64,000 nt of DNA from Streptomyces griseus subsp. griseus (GTDB taxonomy: Bacteria > Actinomycetota > Actinomycetes > Streptomycetales > Streptomycetaceae): contig NZ_JOJE01000011.1 of NCBI RefSeq assembly GCF_000720255.1, forward strand, positions 186,001 to 250,000. The letters run 5' to 3'. A model generated the notes under the pieces. The model did not search any database, had not been told where the DNA came from, and was given only the letters and a program-made list of their open reading frames with translations. Below are positions 17,687 through 25,907 of the stretch, piece after piece (within the stretch, counting starts at the first letter, position 1; each line of letters begins with the position of its first letter). A program made the translations under genes and the position numbers.

Positions 17687-18268
17687 TCAGGCCGGTGACC
17701 TGCCGAGTGCGGTGAGGGTGCGGTCCAGGGGGCTCGCGTCGGGGGGCGTGGGCAGGGCGGGGCGGAAGAAGGCGGTGGGAGTGAGCCTGCTTTCGTCGTC
17801 CGGTACGCGCAGGGCGATCGCGAGGGCGGCCTCGGTGACCTCCTTGTCGAGGTGCAGGGGTACGCCGAGGGTCCGGGCCACGTCCCAGCCGTGGACCACG
17901 TAGTCCAGGAAGTGGAACCCGATCGCGACCGACGCCGGGAAGCGGGTGGTCGTGCTGATCTCGGGGAGGGTGAAGTCCCTGTCGGGCACGCCCGGTCGGG
18001 CGAAGGCGTCGAGGACGGCCTGGGCCGCGGTCCGGTACGTCGTCGCGGGGTCGTCGCCCGACTCGCTCGGCTGCCAAGCGGTGAGGTCGCCGCCACCTCC
18101 CGACGCGGCTGCCGCGAACCCGTGGTGCTGGGCCGCCATGTGGGCCACGAGTTGCCGGAGCGTCCAGTCGCCGCAGGGTGTCGGCAGGTCCCAGTCCTGG
18201 GCGCCGGCCTGTTCCACGAGGCGTACGGACTCCCGTACAGCCGTCCGGTCGAGCTGTCGGATGTCCAT
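17687..18268 (-). CDS. TIGR03086-type metal-binding protein (mycothiol-dependent maleylpyruvate isomerase / DinB-like fold)
   Basis: The 193-residue protein begins MDIRQLDRTAV and has the family features CGDWTLRQLVAHMAAQHHGF and IGFHFLDYVVHGWDVARTLG. The His residues of HMAAQHH and YVVHGWD are the expected metal ligands of the four-helix DinB/MDMPI fold. Members use mycothiol or bind a divalent metal; the substrate is unknown. ATG 18268 has AAGGGG upstream; the longer frame to 18346 adds a poorly coding extension. It stands alone between the accessory stretch and the TetR gene. Confidence 0.8.
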   Translation of the reverse strand: MDIRQLDRTAVRESVRLVEQAGAQDWDLPTPCGDWTLRQLVAHMAAQHHGFAAAASGGGGDLTAWQPSESGDDPATTYRTAAQAVLDAFARPGVPDRDFTLPEISTTTRFPASVAIGFHFLDYVVHGWDVARTLGVPLHLDKEVTEAALAIALRVPDDESRLTPTAFFRPALPTPPDASPLDRTLTALGRSPA

Positions 18269-18421
18269 GCGGGCCCCTTTGCGGATGGTTGTCCTGCTGC
18301 TGTCTCTGCTGGTGTCCTGCTCTCTCTGTCCTGCTGATTGGATCATATATTAGAACGGGCGTGCGTGCAGTTTTATGGACGGGTTTCAGGGAGTGCGGCA
18401 GGCCGCCGTCATGCGGGGGCC

Positions 18422-19072
18422 TCACGTGTGGGCGGGCAGCAGTGACGGGTCGGTCGTGTGGGCCCGCAGGCGGTTCAGGACGGCCTTGGCCGCCTTGTCG
18501 TAGCAGGTGAAGTCGTCGTGCAGGACGGACTCGGCGTTCGCCAGCTCCAGGAACGCCACGAGTTCGAAGACGAGTTGGGGGAGGTCGGCGTCGTCCGCGA
18601 GCTCGCCCGCCAGCTGGGCCTCCCGCGCGGTCCGCTCCAGGTAGGAGAGCCAGTCGGAGCGGGCCGCGGCGAGCGCGTCGTGGACCTTTCCCTCGCGGGC
18701 GTCGAACTCGGCTGAGACCGAGTAGAAGAAGCAGCCGCCGGGGAAGACCCGCTCCCGTGAGTACGTCAGCCACGCCGTGCACAGGGTCCACAGGCGGCCG
18801 ACGCCCGCCGGCAGGTCACGGGCGGGCTGGACCACGTGCTCCGTGTAGAGGGTGACGGCCGTGCGGATCGTCGCGAGCTGGAGGTCCTCCTTGGAGCCGA
18901 ACAGCGCGAAGACGCCGCTCTTGCTCAACTTCAGCTCGGTGGCGAGTTGACCCATGGAGAGCGCCGCGAGCCCCTCCACGGACGCGATCTCCACCGCGCG
19001 CCTGAGGATGAGCTGCCTGGTCTGGTTGCCGCGCGCGATCCGGCCGTCGGCCTGCGTCCCTGCCACGCCCAT
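18422..19072 (-). CDS. TetR family transcriptional regulator
   Basis: The 216-residue repressor has an N-terminal helix-turn-helix (about 15-60: LILRRAVEIASVEGLAALSMGQLATELKLSKSG split over two helices, then VFALFGSKEDL). The ligand-binding domain reads FPGGCFFYSVSAEFDAREGKVHDAL, typical of the TetR_C group seen with small-molecule efflux or oxidoreductase targets. ATG 19072 has AGGAGAG 9 bases upstream. It is divergent from the 19210 gene, so the 137 bp between them should contain its operator; ACGAACGATCGT at 19179-19190 is the best candidate. Confidence 0.88.
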   Translation of the reverse strand: MGVAGTQADGRIARGNQTRQLILRRAVEIASVEGLAALSMGQLATELKLSKSGVFALFGSKEDLQLATIRTAVTLYTEHVVQPARDLPAGVGRLWTLCTAWLTYSRERVFPGGCFFYSVSAEFDAREGKVHDALAAARSDWLSYLERTAREAQLAGELADDADLPQLVFELVAFLELANAESVLHDDFTCYDKAAKAVLNRLRAHTTDPSLLPAHT

Positions 19073-19178
19073 GTGTACCCACTCTCCTGGGCCGGACTGT
19101 CTCGGCACCGGCACCGTTGAGGCGTCAACAGTGTAGCGAATGAGCGGACGGTCGTGCGGTTAGTAGGGTTATATTTGC

Positions 19179-19190
19179 ACGAACGATCGT
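19179..19190. promoter_or_regulatory. Candidate TetR operator
   Basis: ACGAACGATCGT contains the perfect palindrome ACGATCGT (19183-19190) and resembles TetR-family operators in actinobacteria. It lies 20 bp before the ATG at 19210 and just after an AT-rich TTATATTT that could be a -10 region (19170-19177), so a bound repressor would block transcription of the divergent gene. Confidence 0.5.
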
Positions 19191-19209
19191 ACTGTTTTAT
19201 GGAGGCACG

Positions 19210-19647
19210 ATGCCGGTTCCGATCTGGTTCGCTCCGTGGAAGCCCGGCCCGGCCGAGTGCGTCGCCCCCGGCGACGATGTGGGGGGTGCGGCCGTCGTGA
19301 GCGTCACGGGCTTCGCCCCGTACCGTCCCTGGACAGCGATAGGGGTCAACGCCACCGGGGCCGCCCTGCGCCGGGACTGGGGCGATGTCGAGGGCGCGGT
19401 CGGGCTCTGGCTCTGGACCGTCCCGGGGCTTCTGCACCCGCGCTGCGGATCGGTCTCGGTGTGGCGCGACGAGGAGGGCCTGCGCCGCTTCGTCGGCCGC
19501 CACGACCATGTACGGATCATGCGCGCCTACCGTCACCGGGGCGGCCTGCGTTCGACGACCTGGCGGACCGACCGGTTCGACGGGGCCGCCACCCGGCGGG
19601 CCGCCCGGAGCGTCATCGCGGGGTGGTGTGGCGAGGCGGCCTTCTAG
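19210..19647 (+). CDS. Conserved hypothetical protein, probable target of the divergent TetR
   Basis: This 145-residue soluble protein begins MPVPIWFAPWKPGPAECVAPGDD with TGGAGGCACG just before the ATG. It contains WLWTVPGLLHPRCGSVSVWRDEEGLRRFVGRHDHVRIMRAYRHRG split over two segments. This is reminiscent of DUF3291 and antibiotic-monooxygenase-like (ferredoxin-like) proteins with a conserved W/H pattern. It has no signal peptide or membrane segment. Head-to-head with the TetR gene, it is the likely regulated gene. The family is a guess from pattern only. Confidence 0.65.
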   Translation: MPVPIWFAPWKPGPAECVAPGDDVGGAAVVSVTGFAPYRPWTAIGVNATGAALRRDWGDVEGAVGLWLWTVPGLLHPRCGSVSVWRDEEGLRRFVGRHDHVRIMRAYRHRGGLRSTTWRTDRFDGAATRRAARSVIAGWCGEAAF

Positions 19648-19685
19648 AACGTCTTGGGACGGGTGGCCTCTAGGACGGGTGGCCT

Positions 19686-22130
19686 CTAGGACGGGTGGCC
19701 GAGTTCGATGTCGTGGTCGTCGATGCCGGGGCCGGTCAGGGTCAGTGCGGTGGCGACCGGTGGATAGCCCGAGGCGATGACCGTGTACCCGCCGCCGTCG
19801 AGGTCGGTGAAGGCGTACGCCCCGTCGGTGCCGGTCGTCGCCGTGCCGACCACGTTGCCCGCCGCGTCGACGAGGGTGACGCGCGCGTCGGTGAGCGGGC
19901 CGTGCCCGGTGCGTACGACGCCCTGGAGCCGGACCCCGTTGTCCAGGTCGATCTCGACCCGGGTGAGGCCCGTCGCGCCCACCTCGACGGGCAGGGCGCG
20001 CGGCCGGTGTCCGACGGCGTTGACGGCGACCGTGACGGGACCCGGGGCCAGGTCGGTGAAGGTGAAGTCGCCCTGTTCGCCGGTGGTGTGGCTCGCCAGC
20101 AGATCTCCGCGTACGTCGGTGACGAGGACCAGGGCGTCCTTGACGGGCAGTCCGGTCCCCGCGGCCCGCACGGTTCCGGTCAGGCCGCTGCTGCCGGTCA
20201 GCAGGACGTCGTACGGGACCGGCTGGTTGTCGCTCACCAGCAGCGTGGACGCGCGTGGCTGGTGACCGTCGGCGGAGGCGATCAGGACGTAGCCGCCGGG
20301 GCCGGGTGCGTCGAGGGTGAAGGAGCCGTCGGAGTCCGCGGTCGTGCGGGACAGCTGACGGCCGGTGAGAGAGATGAGGGTGAGGGCGGCGCCGGGGACG
20401 GGGGTGTCGGAGGCGGCGCGGATGTGGCCCTGGATGAGAGTGCGGGGGACGGTGTCCGGGCCCGTGGCCAGGCCGGTTGCGGCGTTGGGGGGCTGCCGCT
20501 CCTCGGATGTGGGTGCGGGCGTCGGCGTGGGCGCCGCGGCCGGTGCCCCCTTCGTCCGGAGCGGGACCTCCTTGATGAACAGGCAGAAGAACAGGGAGAC
20601 GAGGGCGAAGGGCGCGGCGTAGAAGAAGATGTCGGCGATGCCGTGGCCGTAGGAGCCCTCGACGAGGGTGCGCAGGGGGCCGGGCAGGGTGTGGACGTCC
20701 GGGATGGTGTCGGAGGAGCCGGAGGAGCGGAGTGCGGCGGCGGACCGGGGGTCGAGGCCGGCGAGACCCTCGGTGAGGTAGTGGCGGATGCGGTGGGCGA
20801 GGACCGCGCCCAGCGCGGACGTGCCGAGGGTGCCGCCGAGGGAGCGGAAGAAGTTCACCGTGGAGCTGGCGGCGCCCAGGTCGCTGGCCTCCACCTGGTT
20901 CTGCGTGGCCAGGACCAGGTTCTGCATCATCATGCCGACGCCGAGCCCCAGCAGGGCCATGAAGATCGCGACGTGCCAGTACACGGTGTCGTGGCGGATG
21001 GTGCCCAGCAGACCCAGGCCTGCGGTGATCAGGGTGCCGCCGGACAGCAGCCAGACCTTCCAGTGGCCGGTGCGGGTGATGATCCGGCCGGAGACCGTGG
21101 AGGCGCCGGCCAGGCCGACGATCATCGGGATCGTCATGACGCCGGACATCGTCGGTGACTTGCCGCGGGCCAGTTGGAAGTACTGGCTGAAATAAATGAT
21201 CCCGACGTACATCGCGACGCCGACGAAGAGCGAGGCCAGGGCCGCCAGGGCGATCGTGCGGTTGCGGAACAGGCGCAGCGGGATGATCGGCTGGCTCGCC
21301 CGCGTCTCGGTGAGGAGGAAGAGCGCGAGCAGCGCGAGGGTGCCGCCGACCATGGTGTACGTCTGCCAGGACAGCCAGTCGTACTTGTCGCCGGCGAACG
21401 TCACCCACAGGAGCAGCAGGCAGACCCCGGAGGTGATGAAGAAGGCGCCGGCCCAGTCGACCTTCACCTCGCGGCGGACGGCGGGCAGGCGCAGGGTGCG
21501 CTGGAGGACGATCAGGGCGAGGACGGCGAACGGTACGCCGATGTAGAAGATCCAGCGCCAGCCGAGCCAGCTGGTGTCGGTGATGACCCCGCCGATCAGC
21601 GGTCCGCCGACCATCGCGGTGGCGAAGGTCGCGCCGAGATAGCCGTTGTAGCGTCCGCGCTCGCGCGGGGGGACCATCGCCGCGAGGATGATCTGCGACA
21701 ACGAGGTCAGACCGCCCATGCCGATGCCCTGGACGGCGCGGCAGGCGATGAGCATCCCGGGGTTCTGCGACAGACCGGCCACCGCCGAGGCGCACACGAA
21801 GATCAGCAGAGCCAGCTGGACCAGCAGTTTCTTGGAGAAGAGGTCCGCCAGCTTGCCCCACAGCGGGACGGTCGCCGTCATCGTGAGGAGGGAGGCGGTG
21901 ACGACCCAGGTGTAGGCGCTCTGGCCGCCGCCGAGGTCGCTGATGATGTGGGGCAGGGCGTTGGAGACGATCGTCGACGACAGGATCGCGACGAACATGC
22001 CGAGCAGCAGGCCGGTCAGCGCCTCCATGATCTGCCGGTGCGTCATGGGCGCGTCGGCGGGGGTGGCATCCGCCGCCGCGGTCGCTGGGCTTGCTGCGGT
22101 CGTCGCGGCGGAAGGGGACCTCGTCGTCAT
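19686..22130 (-). CDS. DHA2-type MFS drug exporter fused to three Ig-like (carboxypeptidase-regulatory) domains
   Basis: The 814-residue protein starts at ATG 22130 (GAGGAAG upstream). Residues about 40-540 form a 14-helix MFS exporter of the EmrB/QacA group (LWGKLADLFSKK motif A, QGIGMGGL, GWRWIFYIGVPF). After the last helix and an Ala/Pro/Thr linker (about 545-580) come three beta-sandwich repeats. Each has the pattern GxVxxxxxPVxxAxVTLxxxxGxxxxxxxTxxDGxFxFxxLxPGxYxVxAxxxGY. Such domains normally act in adhesion or substrate binding. If the topology is even-numbered as predicted, they are cytoplasmic, which is unusual. No regulator is adjacent. Two overlapping palindromes lie 55-78 bp upstream. 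Confidence 0.88.
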   Translation of the reverse strand: MTTRSPSAATTAASPATAAADATPADAPMTHRQIMEALTGLLLGMFVAILSSTIVSNALPHIISDLGGGQSAYTWVVTASLLTMTATVPLWGKLADLFSKKLLVQLALLIFVCASAVAGLSQNPGMLIACRAVQGIGMGGLTSLSQIILAAMVPPRERGRYNGYLGATFATAMVGGPLIGGVITDTSWLGWRWIFYIGVPFAVLALIVLQRTLRLPAVRREVKVDWAGAFFITSGVCLLLLWVTFAGDKYDWLSWQTYTMVGGTLALLALFLLTETRASQPIIPLRLFRNRTIALAALASLFVGVAMYVGIIYFSQYFQLARGKSPTMSGVMTIPMIVGLAGASTVSGRIITRTGHWKVWLLSGGTLITAGLGLLGTIRHDTVYWHVAIFMALLGLGVGMMMQNLVLATQNQVEASDLGAASSTVNFFRSLGGTLGTSALGAVLAHRIRHYLTEGLAGLDPRSAAALRSSGSSDTIPDVHTLPGPLRTLVEGSYGHGIADIFFYAAPFALVSLFFCLFIKEVPLRTKGAPAAAPTPTPAPTSEERQPPNAATGLATGPDTVPRTLIQGHIRAASDTPVPGAALTLISLTGRQLSRTTADSDGSFTLDAPGPGGYVLIASADGHQPRASTLLVSDNQPVPYDVLLTGSSGLTGTVRAAGTGLPVKDALVLVTDVRGDLLASHTTGEQGDFTFTDLAPGPVTVAVNAVGHRPRALPVEVGATGLTRVEIDLDNGVRLQGVVRTGHGPLTDARVTLVDAAGNVVGTATTGTDGAYAFTDLDGGGYTVIASGYPPVATALTLTGPGIDDHDIELGHPS

Positions 22131-22184
22131 CGGCTTCCTCGCTGTTTTGCATGCATGGGGCAACTGAAGTCTTCTTGTCGTTAG

Positions 22185-22208
22185 TTGCCGTAGGCAAAGG
22201 AGTTTGCC
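22185..22208 (-). promoter_or_regulatory. Overlapping palindromes upstream of the MFS exporter
   Basis: TTGCC-GTA-GGCAA (22185-22197) overlaps GGCAAA-GGAG-TTTGCC (22193-22208), with another GGCAAA half-site at 22229-22234. They lie 55-78 bp before the exporter start, where a promoter is expected, so they look like an operator for two or more dimers. An exact 10 bp tandem repeat GCTGTAGCGC follows at 22235-22254. Confidence 0.55.
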
Positions 22209-22369
22209 GAGACTTGGCTCAAAAAGTCGGCAAAGCTGTAGCGCGCTGTAGCGCACCCCATCACCGGGTCCATGGGGCTGAAGAGACGTGGAAGAGGTTG
22301 ATGGGACTGGGGAGGCGTGCCAAGGCGAGGACGGGGCAGTCGGTGGACGGGTGAGGGTTGTGTGATGGG

Positions 22370-22401
22370 GAGGAGCCCCGGCTGGGACGCCGGGGCTCCT
22401 C
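22370..22401 (+). terminator. Hairpin of unclear ownership in the DUF2252 leader
   Basis: GAGGAGCCCCGGC and its exact complement enclose six bases. No gene on either strand ends here: the MFS gene runs away to the left and the DUF2252 gene starts at 22620. It could terminate a short non-coding RNA or be an attenuator in a long leader. Confidence 0.55.
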
Positions 22402-22471
22402 TGTCTTTGCGGGGGGTCTTGTCTTTACGGGGGGTCTTGTCTTTTCGGCGGTCTTGTCTTTTCGGGGTTTT
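22401..22471. repeat. Four imperfect tandem repeats of about 18 bp
   Basis: Units beginning CTGTCTTTGCGGGGGG, CTTGTCTTTACGGGGGG, CTTGTCTTTTCGGCGG and CTTGTCTTTTCGGGG occupy 22401-22417, 22418-22435, 22436-22452 and 22453-22471. They directly follow the hairpin. A TTGTCCACA DnaA box is at 22500-22508. This is the only structure seen in the 490 bp between the exporter and DUF2252 genes apart from the palindromes at 22185. Confidence 0.65.
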
Positions 22472-22619
22472 CCACAGGCCCAGCGGTGTGGTTCCGGAGT
22501 TGTCCACAGGGTCTGACGCATTTCGGCCATGGGCTGTACGGTCGGCACGAGTTGATGTTCGTGTCGAGGCGCACTCGCGGTCGGTCGAGGTGCGCGCGGG
22601 TTCGGGGGAGGCGGTCGCG

Positions 22620-24041
22620 GTGACCGAGGTCGGTGGTACGGAGGTCTCAGGGCCGGGGCGGCGACTTCCGCGGGTGCCCGGGTTCGCCGAGTGGCCCGTC
22701 GAGGGCTCGCCCAAGGAGGAGGGAAAGGCACTGCGCCGGCACGTTCCGCGCGGCTCGCACACCTCCCTCGACCTGGACGTCTCCCGCCCGGACGCGGTCA
22801 CGGCCGTCGAGGAGTCCAGTCAGGGTCGCCTCTCCGAGCTCACGCCGATCAGGGTGGGCCGGATGGCCGCCACCCCGTTCGCCTTCCTGCGCGGCTCCGC
22901 CGGCCTCATGGCCTACGACCTCGCGCGCACCCCGATGACCCGGATCCGCGCCCAGATCTGCGGCGACGCCCACGCGGCGAATTTCGGCCTGTACGGCGAC
23001 GCGCGGGGCGACCTCGTCATCGACCTGAACGACTTCGACGAGACCGTGGACGGCCCCTGGGAATGGGACCTCAAGCGGCTCGCCGCCTCCCTCGTGCTGG
23101 CGGGGCGGGAGGCCGGCGCCGACGAGGACACCTGCCGCAAGGCGGCGCACGGCGCGGTCGGCGCCTACCGCCGCACGATGCGGCTGCTGGCCAAGCTCCC
23201 GGTCCTCGACGCGTGGAATGCCATCGCCGACGAGGAACTCGTCTCCCACACCGACGCCCACGATCTGCTCGGCACGCTGGAGCGGGTCTCCGAGAAGGCG
23301 CGGGCCAACACCAGCGGGCGCTTCGCGGCCAAGTCCACCGAGCCGACAGAGGAGGGCGGGCGCCGCTTCGTCGACGCCCCGCCCGTGCTGCGCCGCGTCC
23401 CGGACGCGGAAGCTGCCGCGGTGGCCGCGTCCCTCGAGCCGTACGTGGCCACGCTCTCCGAGGACCGCCTCCCCCTGCTGGCCCGCCACGCGGTGCACGA
23501 CGTCGCCTTCCGCATAGTCGGCACGGGCAGCGTGGGCACACGGTCGTACGTGGTGCTGCTCCTGGACCACCGGGGCGAACCGCTGGTGCTCCAGGTGAAG
23601 GAGGCGCGGCCGTCCGCCCTGGTCCCGCACCTTCTCAGCGCTGGTTTCGAGGCACCGTCCGTCGACCACGAGGGGCGGCGCGTGGTTCTCGGCCAGAAGC
23701 GGATGCAGGTGGTCAGCGACATCCTGCTGGGCTGGACGACGGTCGACGGCCGCCCCTTCCAGGTCCGTCAGTTCCGCAACCGCAAGGGCAGCGTCGACCC
23801 CGCCGCCCTCGCCGCCGACCAGGTCGACGACTACGGCCGGATGACCGGCGCCCTCCTGGCCCGCGCCCACTCCCACAGCGCCGACCCGCGCCTCATCGCC
23901 GGCTACTGCGGCAAGAGCGAGGAACTCGACGATGCGATGGCCACCTTCGCCGTCGCCTACGCCGACCGCACGGAGGTCGATCACGCGGAACTGGTCAAGG
24001 CGGTGCGCGAAGGGCGGATCCCGGCGGAGATGGGCGTATGA
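22620..24041 (+). CDS. DUF2252 family protein (kinase-like fold)
   Basis: The 473-residue protein belongs to DUF2252, a family related to aminoglycoside phosphotransferase/choline kinase folds. Visible blocks are FAFLRGSAGLMAYDLA, ICGDAHAANFGLYGDARGDLVIDLNDFDE (equivalent to a HGDxHxxN...D kinase core), GPWEWDLKRLAAS, VGTGSVGTRSYVVLL, LQVKEARPS and VVLGQKRMQ...SDILLGW. The biochemical function is not known. GTG 22620 was chosen for its GGGGGAGG site 8 bases upstream; the frame is open to 22317 but that part reads through the repeats and hairpin and is not protein-like. Confidence 0.88.
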   Translation: MTEVGGTEVSGPGRRLPRVPGFAEWPVEGSPKEEGKALRRHVPRGSHTSLDLDVSRPDAVTAVEESSQGRLSELTPIRVGRMAATPFAFLRGSAGLMAYDLARTPMTRIRAQICGDAHAANFGLYGDARGDLVIDLNDFDETVDGPWEWDLKRLAASLVLAGREAGADEDTCRKAAHGAVGAYRRTMRLLAKLPVLDAWNAIADEELVSHTDAHDLLGTLERVSEKARANTSGRFAAKSTEPTEEGGRRFVDAPPVLRRVPDAEAAAVAASLEPYVATLSEDRLPLLARHAVHDVAFRIVGTGSVGTRSYVVLLLDHRGEPLVLQVKEARPSALVPHLLSAGFEAPSVDHEGRRVVLGQKRMQVVSDILLGWTTVDGRPFQVRQFRNRKGSVDPAALAADQVDDYGRMTGALLARAHSHSADPRLIAGYCGKSEELDDAMATFAVAYADRTEVDHAELVKAVREGRIPAEMGV

Positions 24042-24090
24042 GGGGGAGGCGACCGGCCGACGCGCGGGGCTGGGGAGTGGGGGGAACCTG

Positions 24091-24564
24091 GTGAAGTACG
24101 TCGATCTTGACGCCCTCGTGGGCGGGATGCGGGGCGGTATGGATCCGGGCCCCTACCTGGAGCGGCTGCCTGAGCTGGCGGACGGCCTGCCTCCGGGGGC
24201 GCGCGCGTTCGCCACCGACCCGGATCACTACGACTTCGGCGGCAAGCGCTGCGTGAAGGACCTCAAGCCCCGGGAGGCCCGCCGCACCGGGGACGACACG
24301 ATAGAGATCCACTTCGGCCACAACTGCTGGAAACACGACGAGGACCTGGTCATCCACTACACCGGCGTCTCCCGTTTCCAGGCGGACGTCCTCGACGTCT
24401 GCGACCTCGCCGACCTCGGTGACGTCATCCTCGACGAGCTCCTGCCCCACCCCGACGGCCTCACCCACGAGATCGCCTGCCGCCCCGGCAGCCTCCTGGT
24501 CGCCTGCCGCGACCTGACGGCGGAATGGGTGGCGGTGGACTGCCCGGATGCGAGAGAGCCGTGA
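24091..24564 (+). CDS. Conserved hypothetical protein
   Basis: The 157-residue acidic soluble protein starts at GTG 24091 (GGGGGGAA upstream), 49 bp after the DUF2252 gene. It reads VKYVDLDALVGGMRGGMDPGPYLERLPELADGLPPGARAFATDPDHYDF, then IEIHFGHNCWKHDEDLVIHYTGVSRFQADVLDV and a C-terminal EIACRPGSLLVACRDLTAEWV. No domain is recognised. The His/Cys/Trp cluster in the middle is the most conspicuous motif. It is probably in the same transcript as DUF2252. Confidence 0.65.
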   Translation: MKYVDLDALVGGMRGGMDPGPYLERLPELADGLPPGARAFATDPDHYDFGGKRCVKDLKPREARRTGDDTIEIHFGHNCWKHDEDLVIHYTGVSRFQADVLDVCDLADLGDVILDELLPHPDGLTHEIACRPGSLLVACRDLTAEWVAVDCPDAREP

Positions 24565-24648
24565 AAGACATCCCAGGGGCCGGGGCCGGGGGCGTGGCGA
24601 CACCGGCGGACTTGGGCGGTCGCTCCGGCCGTGGCCTACGCTGTTCGG

Positions 24649-25446
24649 GTGACGACCCCGGAAGCTGAGCAGTCCCGTCCCGAGGAGCGGCTGGAGCGGG
24701 CCGTGCGGGCCGCCGAACAGGCGTTGATCGAGTACGAGATCGCGGTGGAGACCTTCCGCGTCGAGGTGGAGAACTTCTCGCGCCTCCACCATCAGAAGCT
24801 CGGTCCCATGTACGCCCGGCTCGACGAGCTGGACGCCCAGATCGCCGAGGCCAAAGCCGCGCGCACCGGCGATCCCGAGGACCTTCGCAAGGCGGCCGAG
24901 GCACGGGCCCGGGTGCTGCCGATGCCCGGTGTCGACGAGCTGTTCCACGGCTGGATGGACGGCGACGGCATCTTCCCGGAGGCCCTCGCGATGCTCACGG
25001 ACCAGCCGGTACAGCCCCCGCAGCGGGTGCGGCCCAGCGAGGAGGCCCGCAAGCTCTACCGCGAACTGGCCCGCAAGGCCCATCCCGACCTGGCCCAGGA
25101 GGACGTGGAACGCAGGCGGCGCGAGGAGTTCATCACCCGCGTCAACGCGGCCTACGCCCGCGGCGACGAGGCCCTGCTGCGTGAACTCGCCGAGGAGTGG
25201 GCGGCCGGACCCGCACCGAAGGACCCCGGCCCGACTCCCAGCGAGGAGCTCTACGCCCGCCTCGAGTGGCTGGCCCAGCGCAAGGAGATGCTCGCGCTCG
25301 TCGCGAAGGAGCTGGAGGAGGGCGCGATCGGCGCGATGCTCCGCCTGGCGCCGGAGGACCCGGACCGTCTCCTGGACGAGATCGCCGACAAGCTCCTGGC
25401 CGAGGTCGCCCAGCGCGAGGACGAGCTGGCGGCGCTGCTCCGGTAG
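24649..25446 (+). CDS. Coiled-coil protein with J-domain-like HPD motif
   Basis: The 265-residue protein starts at GTG 24649. A TACGCT -10 box ends ten bases earlier, so the mRNA is probably leaderless. The N-terminal 80 residues are a coiled coil (RAAEQALIEYEIAVETFRVEVENF, HHQKLGPMYARLDELDAQIAEAKAA). A J-like segment follows (about 130-185: EEARKLYRELARKAHPDLAQED...RRREEFITRVNAAYARGD) with the HPD tripeptide that in DnaJ stimulates Hsp70. A helical C-terminus follows. Whether it works with DnaK is untested. Confidence 0.75.
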   Translation: MTTPEAEQSRPEERLERAVRAAEQALIEYEIAVETFRVEVENFSRLHHQKLGPMYARLDELDAQIAEAKAARTGDPEDLRKAAEARARVLPMPGVDELFHGWMDGDGIFPEALAMLTDQPVQPPQRVRPSEEARKLYRELARKAHPDLAQEDVERRRREEFITRVNAAYARGDEALLRELAEEWAAGPAPKDPGPTPSEELYARLEWLAQRKEMLALVAKELEEGAIGAMLRLAPEDPDRLLDEIADKLLAEVAQREDELAALLR

Positions 25447-25488
25447 GCGCGCCCCGCGCTGCTCGCCCCGTCGGGTAGCGTCGGACGC

Positions 25489-25836
25489 ATGAGTTTCGGA
25501 GCTGGTGTGCCCACGGTCGAGGTCGGCGATCTCAAGGACGGCGACTTCCTGCTGGACGTCCGTGAGGACGACGAGTGGCAGGCGGGCCACGCACAAGGTG
25601 CGCTGCACATTCCCATCAGCGAGTTCGTGGCCCGCTACGGCGAGCTGACCGAGGCTGCCCCGCAGGACGGCCGCGTCCACGTGATCTGCCGTTCCGGCGG
25701 CCGTTCGGCTCAGGTCACCATGTACCTCGTCCAGCAGGGCATCGAGGCCGTGAACGTCGACGGTGGCATGCAGGTCTGGCAGGCCGCCGGCCGCCCCGTC
25801 GTCACGGAGGACGGCCGGCCGGGGCACGTCGTCTGA
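25489..25836 (+). CDS. Rhodanese-like domain protein
   Basis: The 115-residue single-domain rhodanese has FLLDVREDDEWQAGHAQGALHIPISEF (CH2A) and the active-site loop VICRSGGRSAQ with the persulfide-forming Cys. It moves sulfane sulfur between thiols; the partner is unknown. A TAGCGT -10 box lies seven bases before the ATG, indicating a leaderless transcript of its own despite close spacing to the J-like gene. Confidence 0.93.
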   Translation: MSFGAGVPTVEVGDLKDGDFLLDVREDDEWQAGHAQGALHIPISEFVARYGELTEAAPQDGRVHVICRSGGRSAQVTMYLVQQGIEAVNVDGGMQVWQAAGRPVVTEDGRPGHVV

Positions 25837-25907
25837 CCCACCGGCAACGGCCGGGGGTCCTCTTGGGTCGGCGGGCGTCCGAGCCGGGGATGCTCAGCCG
25901 GCGTGCC

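Noticed and set aside
22317..22619. N-terminal extension of the DUF2252 gene
   Set aside because: The open frame covers the hairpin and the tandem repeats. The family domain begins later, and GTG 22620 has a strong ribosome site.
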